Source of the DNA: Aquibium carbonis
GTDB lineage: Bacteria > Pseudomonadota > Alphaproteobacteria > Rhizobiales > Rhizobiaceae
Length of the DNA: 51,792 nucleotides
NCBI RefSeq assembly: GCF_003970795.1
Contig: NZ_RWKW01000085.1
Span: 1 to 51,792 of the forward strand
Direction of reading: 5' to 3'
Under the pieces are notes generated by a model. That model was not told where the DNA came from. It did not search any database and saw only the letters and a list, made by a program, of their open reading frames with translations. A program made the translations under genes and the position numbers. Shown here one piece after another: positions 16,123 through 23,784 of the stretch; position 1 is the first letter of the stretch, and every line of letters starts with the position of its first letter.

Positions 16123-17316
16123 TCAGGTCGTCCCGCCCCTGTTCCAGCCACGCCCGCGCTCGCCGAACATCTCGAAGCCCCCATCGGTGACCGCCAGCGT
16201 GTCTTCCAGCTTGATGAAGCCGCGTTTGGGGTGGAGCATGGTGGTTTCGATCGAAAGCACCATGCCGGCCTCGAGCGGTCGCTCCGCGTCGACCCCCTCG
16301 TAGGCCACCGGATGGTTGGTCATGAGGAAAGGCGCCTCATGGCTGATCAGCCCCATGCCGTGGGCGAAGAAATCGGTGAACGCCGCGACCCCGGACGCCT
16401 TCAGGACGCCCTCGGCATGAGCGATCATGTCGCCGCCCCTCGCCCCGGCCCTGACCTTGGAGAAGGCGGCCTGCTGCACCGCTTCGACCTCGCCGAGCAA
16501 ATCTTCCAGCTCGCCGTCCGGCTCGCCCAGCACGCCCATCCGGCAAAGGTCGCCGATGTAGCCGCCCCAGTTGCCGCCCGAATCGATCGACAGCACCTCG
16601 CCCGCGCGCCAGGCCTGCTCGGACGAAGCACGGTTGTGGCTGGCGCCGAGCGTCAGCAGGCAGTACTCGAACTGCAGCCCGCGATTGGTCTCCTCGCGAC
16701 GCAGCCGTTCGATGATCTCGATCTTGGTCGTGCCTTCGCGCGCCGCGGCGATGGTCGCCATCATCGAGTCGGTGATCAGTTCCGAGGCCTGCCGCAACAG
16801 CGAGAGTTCGTGCGGCGTCTTCAGCGCCCGCATCCGCTCCATCAGGCCGGTGGCGTCGACCAGCGTGGCGCCCTCCAGACCGTCCGCGAGGACCTTCCAG
16901 GCGTCGGAGGGCAGGAAGGCGGGTTCGACGCCGATCCGCGCGCCGGACCTGCCGATCGACGCGAGATGGGCGACGGCGCGCCTGGCGGCATCGACCGAAC
17001 CCCACGTCTCCGGGTAGAAGGCCGGCGTCCAGAACGGCCGGTTCTGGTGCTCGCCCGCTTCCATCCGGTTGGCGACATAGGCGGCGTTGCCCGGGCGCCC
17101 CTTGTCGTAGATCACGACGGGCAGGTACCGGCTGTGGCCGATCGCGTCCATGGCCGAAAAGAAGATGAAGCGATAGCCGCCCAAGAGGTAGGCTGCGTTG
17201 TGCTTCGACGTCGCCAGCAACACGTCGATGCCATGCTCCTCCATGAGCCCGTCGAGCCGGCCGGCGTCGAACGGAACCGCCCGGGCGGCGGCGTCGGGTT
17301 GTGCGGCGATGTTCAT
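16123..17316 (-). CDS. M24 family metallopeptidase (Xaa-Pro peptidase fold)
   Basis: A 397-residue pita-bread enzyme with an N-terminal creatinase/prolidase-N domain (about 15-155) and an M24 catalytic domain (about 160-385). All five metal ligands can be placed: Asp245 (SIDSGG), Asp256 (YIGDLCR), His319 (FAHGMG), Glu357 (SIETTM) and Glu371 (KLEDTLAV). It should therefore be active on Xaa-Pro peptides or a creatine-like or dipeptide-like amide. ATG 17316 has GGGAGGAG 7-8 bp upstream. Site E (17369-17379), 53 bp upstream, is one of the best TGGT-N3-ACCA dyads here, linking this hydrolase to the sugar-acid regulon. That suggests an N-acyl or amide-linked substrate, but this is inference. Confidence 0.88.
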   Translation of the reverse strand: MNIAAQPDAAARAVPFDAGRLDGLMEEHGIDVLLATSKHNAAYLLGGYRFIFFSAMDAIGHSRYLPVVIYDKGRPGNAAYVANRMEAGEHQNRPFWTPAFYPETWGSVDAARRAVAHLASIGRSGARIGVEPAFLPSDAWKVLADGLEGATLVDATGLMERMRALKTPHELSLLRQASELITDSMMATIAAAREGTTKIEIIERLRREETNRGLQFEYCLLTLGASHNRASSEQAWRAGEVLSIDSGGNWGGYIGDLCRMGVLGEPDGELEDLLGEVEAVQQAAFSKVRAGARGGDMIAHAEGVLKASGVAAFTDFFAHGMGLISHEAPFLMTNHPVAYEGVDAERPLEAGMVLSIETTMLHPKRGFIKLEDTLAVTDGGFEMFGERGRGWNRGGTT

Positions 17317-17368
17317 GTGATCACTCCTCCCAGGTCTCCCCCGACCCGACGAAACATCCGACGAGAAC

Positions 17369-17379
17369 TGGTCGGACCA
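17369..17379. promoter_or_regulatory. Candidate GntR/FCD operator (site E)
   Basis: TGGTCGGACCA lies within ACTGGTCGGACCAGAT, very close to the textbook FadR operator form ATCTGGT-N3-ACCAGAT. It is 53 bp upstream of the M24 gene start, a position suited to repression. Confidence 0.65.
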
Positions 17380-17607
17380 GATCGGATCGTCCTAGAGGAG
17401 GCCACCATCTGTCAAGCCCCGCGCTCATGTGCTGCCCCCGAATCGGACTTCAGGAGGCAGCCGCGGTCCCGGGCATAAGCCCTTCGCGTCTCGTCCGGTT
17501 TCATGATGGCGGCCCGTGCCCGTCCGGGGTGAGGAGGAAAGGCCCTTCCCGGCTCTGAACGACCGTGCTATCTGCTCATGCGTCGATTTATCGAGAAAGG
17601 CAGATGT

Positions 17608-17940
17608 ATGGACAAGAAGGCTTCGCTTGCCGCGCTTGCCGCGCTGGGTCAGGAGACTCGCCTGGACATCTTCCGCCTGCTGGTGCGGGCGGGGACGGAC
17701 GGCATCCCCGCGGGCGAGATCGCCACGCATGTGGGCGCCGTGCAGAACACCACGTCCTCCCACCTGAAGATCCTGACGCATGCCGGCCTGGCCCGACCCG
17801 AACGGGACGGCCGGACCATCCGCTACGTCGCCGACATGACCGGGTTTCGCGACCTTCTGGCCTACCTTATGGAAGATTGCTGCAACGGTTCGCCCGAACT
17901 CTGCCGCCCCGTCATCAATGCCGTCACCTGCGACTGCTGA
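17608..17940 (+). CDS. arsR: ArsR family arsenic-responsive repressor
   Basis: A 110-residue ArsR/SmtB winged helix. The recognition region reads VQNTTSSHLKILTHAGL (about 45-61). The inducer site is not in the DNA-binding helix (no CVC motif there) but in the C-terminal tail: Cys91-Cys92 and Cys99, with further Cys108 and Cys110. This recalls the vicinal-cysteine As(III) site of AfArsR-type repressors. ATG 17608 has GAAAGG 7 bp upstream and excludes a less typical N-terminal extension from 17578. It opens the arsenic operon. A TCGATTTATCGA dyad-like stretch about 20 bp upstream of the start may be its operator. Confidence 0.92.
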   Translation: MDKKASLAALAALGQETRLDIFRLLVRAGTDGIPAGEIATHVGAVQNTTSSHLKILTHAGLARPERDGRTIRYVADMTGFRDLLAYLMEDCCNGSPELCRPVINAVTCDC

Positions 17941-17982
17941 ACCTTTTCACGGCGGCGCGTTCCGCCATTCGAGGAAGATCCG

Positions 17983-18492
17983 ATGAGCAACGACACCTAC
18001 AACGTGCTTTTCCTGTGCACGGGCAACTCGGCCCGTTCGATCCTGGCCGAGGCGATCCTGAACCGCATCGGCCAGGGCCGTTTCAAGGCCTTTTCGGCCG
18101 GCTCGCAGCCGAAGGGCGAGGTGCATCCCTTCGCTCTGGATTTGCTCAGGAGCCTGAACCACGACACCTCCTTCGCGCGGTCGAAGAACTGGGAGGAGTT
18201 CGCCATTCCCGGGGCGCCGGAAATGAACTTCGTCTTCACCGTCTGTGACAATGCCGCCAACGAATCCTGTCCGGTCTGGCCCGGCCAGCCGATGACGGCG
18301 CACTGGGGCGTGCCGGATCCCGCGGCAGCGGAAGGGACCGACGCGGAGAAGCATCTCGCCTTTGCCGACGCCTATCGCATGCTCAACAACCGCATCTCGA
18401 TCTTCACCAGCCTGCCGATGAACTCGCTCGACAAGCTGGCGCTGCAGAAGCGGCTCGACGAGATCGGCCGCAACCCCGCGACGGCCGGCTGA
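17983..18492 (+). CDS. arsC: Arsenate reductase, low-molecular-weight phosphatase fold
   Basis: A 169-residue arsenate reductase. The phosphatase P-loop CTGNSARS (Cys12 to Arg18) binds arsenate, and the later WGVPDP segment holds the general-acid Asp. It reduces As(V) to As(III) for export. Further cysteines (CDNAANESC) lie where the resolving cysteine would be expected. ATG 17983 follows GAGGAAG. Situated between arsR and the exporter gene with short spacers, as in many rhizobial ars operons. The second arsenate reductase downstream (19590) belongs to an unrelated fold. Confidence 0.92.
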   Translation: MSNDTYNVLFLCTGNSARSILAEAILNRIGQGRFKAFSAGSQPKGEVHPFALDLLRSLNHDTSFARSKNWEEFAIPGAPEMNFVFTVCDNAANESCPVWPGQPMTAHWGVPDPAAAEGTDAEKHLAFADAYRMLNNRISIFTSLPMNSLDKLALQKRLDEIGRNPATAG

Positions 18493-18502
18493 AGGGTACT
18501 CC

Positions 18503-19585
18503 ATGACCGACATCACGCATGAGAGAGGCCGCGCCGCGCCCGGCGGCATCGGCTTCTTCGAAAAGTGGCTCTCCGTCTGGGTCGCGCTCTGCATCGTCGC
18601 GGGCATTGCGCTCGGCACCCTTCTGCCGGGGGTGTTCGGTGTCCTGGCGGGACTCGAATATGCCTCCGTCAATCTGGTCGTCGCCGTTCTGATTTGGGCG
18701 ATGGTCTTCCCGATGATGGTCAATGTCGACTTTGCCAGCCTGCGCCATATCGGCGATCGCCCGAAGGGCCTCGTGCTGACGCTCGTCGTCAACTGGCTGA
18801 TCAAGCCGTTCACCATGGCCGCGCTCGGCGTGCTGTTCTTCGAGCATGTCTTCGCGCCGTGGATCGAGCCCGCCGACGCCCAGCAATACATCGCCGGCCT
18901 GATCCTGCTGGGGGCCGCGCCCTGTACGGCCATGGTGTTCGTGTGGAGCCAGATGACGAAGGGCGATGCGACCTACACGCTCGTGCAGGTGTCGGTGAAC
19001 GACGTCATCATGATCTTCGCCTTCGCCCCCATCGTGGCGCTTCTGCTCGGCGTCACCGACATCGTGGTGCCCTGGGCGACCCTCATCCTCTCCACCGTGC
19101 TCTACGTGGTGATTCCGCTGGTTGCCGGCGCAATCACCCGGAACTGGCTGGTCGGTCGCGCCGGAGGAGGCGGAAACGCCGAGGCGGCCGTCTCGGAGTT
19201 CACCGGACGGCTGAAGCCGATCTCGGTGATCGGACTGCTGGCTACGGTCGTGCTTCTGTTCGGGTTCCAGGGCAACGTCATCCTGGACAAGCCCATGCTG
19301 ATCGTGCTCATCGCGGTGCCGCTGGTGCTCCAGTCCTACGGCATCTTCGCGATCGCCTATGCGGCGGCGAAGGCCTGGAAGGTTCCGTTCAACGTGGCCG
19401 CGCCCTGTGCGCTCATCGGCACGTCGAACTTTTTCGAACTGGCCGTCGCGGTCGCGATCAGCCTGTTTGGGCTTCACTCGGGCGCGGCGCTGGCAACCGT
19501 CGTCGGCGTGCTGGTCGAGGTGCCGGTCATGCTGTCGCTCGTCGCCTTCGCCAACCGCACCCAACACTGGTTTCCGAAAGGCTGA
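18503..19585 (+). CDS. acr3: Arsenite efflux permease, Acr3 family
   Basis: A 360-residue inner-membrane protein with ten predicted hydrophobic segments. The Acr3 hallmark Cys141 lies in [13 protein letters not shown], and a conserved Glu occurs in the last helices (GVLVEVPVM). It exports arsenite using the proton gradient, completing the arsenate reduction-export route. ATG 18503 is 10 bp after the arsC stop behind GAAGG. Overall length and motif order match the ACR3 group rather than ArsB. Confidence 0.94.
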   Translation: MTDITHERGRAAPGGIGFFEKWLSVWVALCIVAGIALGTLLPGVFGVLAGLEYASVNLVVAVLIWAMVFPMMVNVDFASLRHIGDRPKGLVLTLVVNWLIKPFTMAALGVLFFEHVFAPWIEPADAQQYIAGLILLGAAPCTAMVFVWSQMTKGDATYTLVQVSVNDVIMIFAFAPIVALLLGVTDIVVPWATLILSTVLYVVIPLVAGAITRNWLVGRAGGGGNAEAAVSEFTGRLKPISVIGLLATVVLLFGFQGNVILDKPMLIVLIAVPLVLQSYGIFAIAYAAAKAWKVPFNVAAPCALIGTSNFFELAVAVAISLFGLHSGAALATVVGVLVEVPVMLSLVAFANRTQHWFPKG

Positions 19586-19589
19586 CCGA

Positions 19590-20012
19590 ATGACCGTCAC
19601 CATCTACCACAACCCCGATTGCGGCACGTCGCGCAACACTCTGGCGATGATCCGCCAGTCCGGCGAGGAGCCGACGGTGATCGAGTATCTGAAGACACCC
19701 CCATCCCGCGAGCGGCTGGTCGAACTCGTGGCCGCAATGGGCATAACGCCCCGCGCGCTGTTGCGCGAGAAGGGCACGCCCTATGCGGAACTCGGCCTGG
19801 ACGATCCGAAGTGGAGCGACGACGACCTGATCGACCAGATGCTGGCGCATCCGATCCTCATCAACCGTCCGATCGTCGAAACCCCACTCGGCACCAGGCT
19901 TTGCCGACCTTCCGAAGCCGTGCTCGACATCCTGCCGAACCCGGACATCGGTCCGTTCACCAAGGACGACGGCGAGGTGGTGATCGATGCGGAAGGGCAG
20001 CGGCTGCGCTAA
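19590..20012 (+). CDS. arsC: Arsenate reductase, glutaredoxin-coupled fold
   Basis: A 140-residue ArsC of the thioredoxin-fold (plasmid R773) type. The active-site Cys11 sits in HNPDCGTSRNT, and the Arg-rich arsenate pocket is represented by ILINRPIVETP (around residues 91-101). This family draws electrons from glutaredoxin and glutathione. ATG 19590 starts 4 bp after the exporter gene. The operon thus carries two unrelated arsenate reductases, giving two electron sources for the same reaction. Confidence 0.92.
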   Translation: MTVTIYHNPDCGTSRNTLAMIRQSGEEPTVIEYLKTPPSRERLVELVAAMGITPRALLREKGTPYAELGLDDPKWSDDDLIDQMLAHPILINRPIVETPLGTRLCRPSEAVLDILPNPDIGPFTKDDGEVVIDAEGQRLR

Positions 20013-20020
20013 TTTCCGTA

Positions 20021-20091
20021 ATTTTCGAAATAAGGATTGACGCGCCCCAGGGCATTGCCTAGCTCTTATTTCGAAAATCTTCGAAATAAAG
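20021..20091 (+). promoter_or_regulatory. arsH promoter with three related sites
   Basis: A 14-bp sequence at 20021-20034 is repeated as an exact inverted copy at 20065-20078, and a third related site (CTTCGAAATAAAG) follows at 20079-20091. All share TTCGAAAT or its complement. They bracket a TTGACG -35-like box at 20037-20042, with a poor -10 candidate 17 bp on. This looks like a repressor-controlled promoter that lets arsH be expressed apart from the operon; ArsR is the obvious candidate. Confidence 0.6.
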
Positions 20092-20125
20092 CGCTCCTGC
20101 CCGAGTTGCGCCGACAGGAGCCCGG

Positions 20126-20857
20126 ATGACCGACGACACCGCCCGACTGGACAGCCTTCCCAACATCGACGAGGCGCAGTTCCGTTCGATCGATCCGGCC
20201 GCGCTGTTCGATGCACCCCGCTCGTCGCACCCGCCGCGCATCCTGATGCTCTACGGTTCGCTGCGCGAGCGATCCTATTCCCGGCTGGCGACCGAGGAAG
20301 CGGCGCGCATCCTGCGCCGGATGGGAGCGGAGGTGCGCATCTTCGATCCGGCCGGATTGCCGTTGCCGGATTCCGCGCCAACCGACCACCCCAAGGTCAA
20401 GGAGCTGCGCGACCTTTCGACGTGGTCGGAGGGACAGGTCTGGTGCTCGCCGGAGCGGCACGGCGCCATGACCGGCATCATGAAGGCGCAGATCGACTGG
20501 TTGCCGCTGTCGCTCGGCGGCGTGCGGCCGACACAGGGACGAACGCTGGCGGTGATGCAGGTCTGCGGCGGCTCGCAGAGCTTCAACGCCGTCAACCAGC
20601 TCCGCGTGCTCGGTCGCTGGATGCGCATGGTCACCATCCCCAACCAGTCTTCGGTTGCCAAGGCATTCAACGAGTTCGATGCCGAGGGACGGATGAAGCC
20701 CTCTCCCTACTACAACCGCATCGTCGACGTGATGGAGGAATTGGTGAAGTTCACACTGCTCCTGCGCGACCGGACCGACTACATGACCGACCGCTATTCG
20801 GAGCGCGTCGAGAGCGCCGAAGAAGTGTCGAAGCGGGTGAACCAGCGCTCGATCTGA
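20126..20857 (+). CDS. arsH: Arsenical resistance flavoprotein ArsH
   Basis: A 243-residue NADPH-dependent FMN reductase of the ArsH type. The flavodoxin-like FMN loop is [11 protein letters not shown] (about 44-54), the sequence continues with the family's [12 protein letters not shown], and the long N-terminal arm (about 1-35) is characteristic. ArsH oxidises trivalent organoarsenicals and protects against oxidative stress. ATG 20126 follows AGGAG. It closes the arsenic cluster behind its own control region. Confidence 0.93.
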   Translation: MTDDTARLDSLPNIDEAQFRSIDPAALFDAPRSSHPPRILMLYGSLRERSYSRLATEEAARILRRMGAEVRIFDPAGLPLPDSAPTDHPKVKELRDLSTWSEGQVWCSPERHGAMTGIMKAQIDWLPLSLGGVRPTQGRTLAVMQVCGGSQSFNAVNQLRVLGRWMRMVTIPNQSSVAKAFNEFDAEGRMKPSPYYNRIVDVMEELVKFTLLLRDRTDYMTDRYSERVESAEEVSKRVNQRSI

Positions 20858-20942
20858 CAGGGTCGCCATGCGGGCATCGGCCGGCGGGACGCGAGGTCGG
20901 AGGATCGCGTGAAGGCCGCCAGCCCGGGGCCGTTTAGCTTCG

Positions 20943-21203
20943 TCACCCGTGCGAGCCGATATCCTCCCGCTCGACCTCGGCGATCGGCTTGTGCACCCGC
21001 AGGGTCTCGATCTTCTGTCCCGGCCTCATAATGCCGATCACCGTCTCGATGTCGGGGCAGCCCTCCTCGCCGCAGGCCAGTTCGGTGACCGAGACCGTGA
21101 CGTCATCGTCGAGGGCGTGCAGCTGCCGAACCCAGTCCTTGATCTGTCGGGTCCGTTCGGGAACCGCCCGGCGCGGGGCCAAAGGGTTCACGAGGCGGCT
21201 CAT
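20943..21203 (-). CDS. Small conserved hypothetical protein with CxxxxC motif
   Basis: An 86-residue protein, basic at the N-terminus and acidic in the middle, with ELACGEEGCPDIETVIG carrying two cysteines five residues apart. I recall similar short proteins beside COG0523-type GTPases in Rhizobiales but cannot name a function. ATG 21203 has AGGAG 9 bp upstream and is preferred to the TTG two codons earlier. It is convergent with arsH and points away from the zinc cluster; the Zur-like boxes at 21425-21467 are about 220 bp upstream, so it may belong to the same response. Metal binding by the Cys pair is inference. Confidence 0.65.
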   Translation of the reverse strand: MSRLVNPLAPRRAVPERTRQIKDWVRQLHALDDDVTVSVTELACGEEGCPDIETVIGIMRPGQKIETLRVHKPIAEVEREDIGSHG

Positions 21204-21424
21204 GTCCAAGGTCTCCTGATGGCAGGCGCCCGCCCTGCCCGCTTTGCATCCTGCCCGTCGCGGGAGCGCCGAACGCCTTGCTCATGCCAGCGCCGAGTTT
21301 CGAAAGCAGATGCCGAACATGCGACGGGCGGTTGTCGAGCGCAGCCTCGAAGAGCTGCCGTATCGATTGCGGCACCAGGCTTTCCCCGGACGTTCGCCGA
21401 CGCCGACGTCATCGGCATATCATC

Positions 21425-21467
21425 TGTTATTGTATAACATTTCATTTGACGAACGTAATAACATTAC
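21425..21467. promoter_or_regulatory. Two Zur-like boxes
   Basis: TGTTAT-TGT-ATAACA (21425-21439) and GTAAT-AAC-ATTAC (21455-21467) are two dyads 30 bp apart (centre to centre about 29). Both contain AATGTTAT on the minus strand, the core seen again upstream of the AztD-ZinT gene. Zur boxes of alphaproteobacteria have this AT-rich TGTTATA/TATAACA character. They sit in the otherwise gene-free 327-bp region 21204-21530. Confidence 0.65.
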
Positions 21468-21530
21468 ATACTGCTCCGTCAAGGGCGGCGTCTGACGTCG
21501 CCCGCAGAACTGGGTAGCCGAGGAGTTGGG

Positions 21531-21791
21531 ATGAACGCCGGACTGGGAGACGTTCGAAGCGAGAGGATACGGCGGGCGCCCGACATCCGGCAGAAGCGGG
21601 CGGCGGCGGCGCTTGCCGAAAACATCGCCGATGCCCGCCTGGTGGAACAGATCGCCTCGGAAGCCGGCCGGGCGCCTGGCGGCACGCTCTATTCGGATGC
21701 TCTGTCTGCACCCGATGGACCGGCGCCCAGCTACGTCGAGATGATGCGCAGCAACGTCGCCACGCTCACCGCGGCGATCTTTGGCCGCTGA
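21531..21791 (+). pseudogene. 3' remnant of zinc-binding protein gene (ZnuA/AztC type)
   Basis: An 86-codon frame whose second half is unmistakably the C-terminus of a zinc ABC transporter binding protein: ENIADARLVEQIASEAG, then GGTLYSDALS, PDGPAPSYVEMMR and NVATL. Whole proteins of this family are about 300 residues; here the signal peptide, both metal-ligand His regions and the first lobe are missing, and residues 1-30 do not resemble the family. ATG 21531 still has GAGGAG 5-7 bp upstream and lies behind two Zur-like boxes, so the fragment may be translated. Next to an AztD-like gene, the natural reading is a deleted aztC of a former zinc importer operon. A start created by the deletion is also possible. 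Confidence 0.72.
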
Positions 21792-21828
21792 GGCCACGTC
21801 GAAGACGGGGCAGTATTTGTCCTTGAAT

Positions 21829-21845
21829 GTAATGTTATACCATAC
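21829..21845 (+). promoter_or_regulatory. Zur-like box upstream of the AztD-ZinT gene
   Basis: GTAATGTTATACCATAC is an imperfect 17-bp dyad that shares AATGTTAT with the boxes at 21425-21467. It ends 16 bp before the start codon, overlapping the expected promoter, so zinc-loaded Zur would block transcription. Confidence 0.6.
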
Positions 21846-21860
21846 GATGGAGACTGACGA

Positions 21861-23690
21861 ATGAGACCACTGATCCAGGGTGCCTCCGCACTTGCCATGG
21901 CCGTTGCGCTTGGCAGCGGTGTTGCCATCGCCGATGAGGACGACGTGACGGCCTGGCGGCTGTTCGTGTCCGACCACGCCGAACCGGTGGTGAAGGTGAT
22001 CGATGCGCTCGACGGCGACCTGCTCGACACGCTCCCGATCAAGGGGCCAGCGACGCTGCACCGCTCGTCGAGCGGCGAGACGGTGTTTGCCGTTCAAGGC
22101 GGCGCTGGCGAGGTCAATGCCATCAAGAGCGGGATCGCCTTCCACGATCATGGCGATCACGGCGATATCGACGTCGACGACGCGGAACTGCTCCCTGTCC
22201 ACCTCGATGGATCGAAGCCGGCCCATTTCGTCGAGTTGCAGGGCAACATCGCCCAATGGTTCGACGGCGAGGATCAGGTCCGCGTGTTCACCGAAAGGGC
22301 GGTGCTGGAGGAGAAGCTGGACGTCCGCACGGCAAGCGTCGGTGCGCCGCACCATGGCGTGGCAGTCCCCTACCAGAACCACGTCGTGGTCATGATCCCC
22401 AACCCGGAGGACGCCAGCAAGCGGCCGATCGGCGCCCGGGTGGTCGATTTCGACGGCAACAAGATTGGCGAGGACGTCGCGTGCCCCGGCCTCCACGGCT
22501 CGGCCGGCTCGGGCAGCCTCTACGCGCTGGCCTGCGACACCGGCTTGCTGCTGATCCGGCAGGGCGGCGGCGTCCCGGTCATCGAACACCTGTCCTATGG
22601 CTCATCGCTTCCCGACGGCAGTTCCTCGACGCTGATCGGCGGCAAGGGCCTCCAGTATTTCATCGGCAATTACGGTGCGGACCGCATCGTCGTGATCGAC
22701 CCGTCGGAAGGCGACAACGGCTTCAAGCTCGTCCAGCTTCCGACACGCCGGGTTCACTTTGCGGTCGATCCGATCCGCGCGCGCTTTGCCTATGTGATCA
22801 CCGAGGATGGCCAGCTTCACAAGGTCGACGTTCTCGACGGCGCGATCGCGGGCTCGCTCAAGCTCACCGACGCCTACTCGATGGACGGCCACTGGAGCGA
22901 TCCGCGCCCACGCCTGGCGGTCGCCGGCGACAATGTCGTCGTGACGGATCCGCTCAACGCGAAACTGCACCTGGTGAACGCCATCTCGTTCGAGAAGGCG
23001 GGCGAGATCGCCGTCGATGGCAAGCCCTTCAACATCGTCGCCGTCGGCGGCACGGGCAAGGTCCACGAGCATGACGGTGAAGCGAGCCACGATCACGGCC
23101 ATGCCCATGCGAAGGACCATGGGCACAGCCACGATCATGCGCACGACGAGGCGGCCCAGCAGATCTACAAGGGTTATTTCGAGGACGACCAGATCAAGGC
23201 GCGCGTCCTGACGGACTGGGAAGGCGACTGGCAGTCGGTCTATCCCTACCTCCAGGACGGGACGCTCGATCCGGTCATGGCCCACAAGGCAGAACACGGC
23301 AACATGAGCGCCGACGAGTACAAGGCCTATTACGACGTCGGCTACAAGACGACCGTCGAACGGATCCTCATCGACGGGGACATGGTCACGTTCTTCGAGG
23401 GCGGCAAGCCGCTCGCGGCGCGCTATGCCAGCGACGGCCACGAGACCCTGACCTACAAGAAGGGCAATCGCGGCGTCCGCTTCATCTTCAAGAAGACCGA
23501 AGGCGATGAAGCCGCCCCCCAATACATCCAGTTCAGCGATCACAAGATCGCGCCGGCCGCCGCCGACCACTATCACCTCTACTGGGGCAACGACCGCGCC
23601 GCCCTTCTGGAGGAAGTGACGAACTGGCCGACCTACTACCCGACGTCGCTGAGCGCAGACGAAATCGTACGCGAGATGATCGCGCACTGA
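21861..23690 (+). CDS. Periplasmic zinc protein: AztD-like propeller fused to ZinT domain
   Basis: A 609-residue secreted protein. After a signal peptide (cleavage near GVAIADE, about 24), residues 25-400 look like the beta-propeller zinc chaperone AztD, with an internal His/Asp loop (HDHGDHGDIDVDD) and HHG. A His-rich linker follows (about 402-428, eleven or more His alternating with Asp and Ala). Residues 433-609 are a complete ZinT domain with IYKGYFEDDQI at its start, WEGDWQSVYPYL, and HYHLYWG near its end. Both halves are periplasmic zinc binders that pass zinc to importer binding proteins. ATG 21861 follows GGAGA. A Zur-like box lies directly upstream, so expression in zinc starvation is expected. 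No importer genes remain nearby. Confidence 0.85.
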   Translation: MRPLIQGASALAMAVALGSGVAIADEDDVTAWRLFVSDHAEPVVKVIDALDGDLLDTLPIKGPATLHRSSSGETVFAVQGGAGEVNAIKSGIAFHDHGDHGDIDVDDAELLPVHLDGSKPAHFVELQGNIAQWFDGEDQVRVFTERAVLEEKLDVRTASVGAPHHGVAVPYQNHVVVMIPNPEDASKRPIGARVVDFDGNKIGEDVACPGLHGSAGSGSLYALACDTGLLLIRQGGGVPVIEHLSYGSSLPDGSSSTLIGGKGLQYFIGNYGADRIVVIDPSEGDNGFKLVQLPTRRVHFAVDPIRARFAYVITEDGQLHKVDVLDGAIAGSLKLTDAYSMDGHWSDPRPRLAVAGDNVVVTDPLNAKLHLVNAISFEKAGEIAVDGKPFNIVAVGGTGKVHEHDGEASHDHGHAHAKDHGHSHDHAHDEAAQQIYKGYFEDDQIKARVLTDWEGDWQSVYPYLQDGTLDPVMAHKAEHGNMSADEYKAYYDVGYKTTVERILIDGDMVTFFEGGKPLAARYASDGHETLTYKKGNRGVRFIFKKTEGDEAAPQYIQFSDHKIAPAAADHYHLYWGNDRAALLEEVTNWPTYYPTSLSADEIVREMIAH

Positions 23691-23716
23691 TCGTCGACAG
23701 AGGCCTGCACCGACCA

Positions 23717-23740
23717 CGCCCGGCCACTTCAGGCCGGGCG
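23717..23740 (+). terminator. Strong hairpin after the AztD-ZinT gene
   Basis: CGCCCGGCC (23717-23725) and GGCCGGGCG (23732-23740) form a perfect 9-bp stem with a 6-base loop, 27 bp past the stop. No T run follows, so it may be a partial terminator or 3' stabiliser between the two zinc genes. Confidence 0.55.
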
Positions 23741-23784
23741 CCCTCCCTTCACGTCCGTAAATCCGCAAGACCAGGAGGCTCGCC

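Noticed and set aside
21103-21375. 90-codon leftward frame from GTG 21375 near the Zur-like boxes
   Set aside because: Codon use in the first half is plausible and GGGGA lies upstream, but it overlaps the better-supported 86-residue gene by 101 bp and matches no family I know. Worth a homology search.
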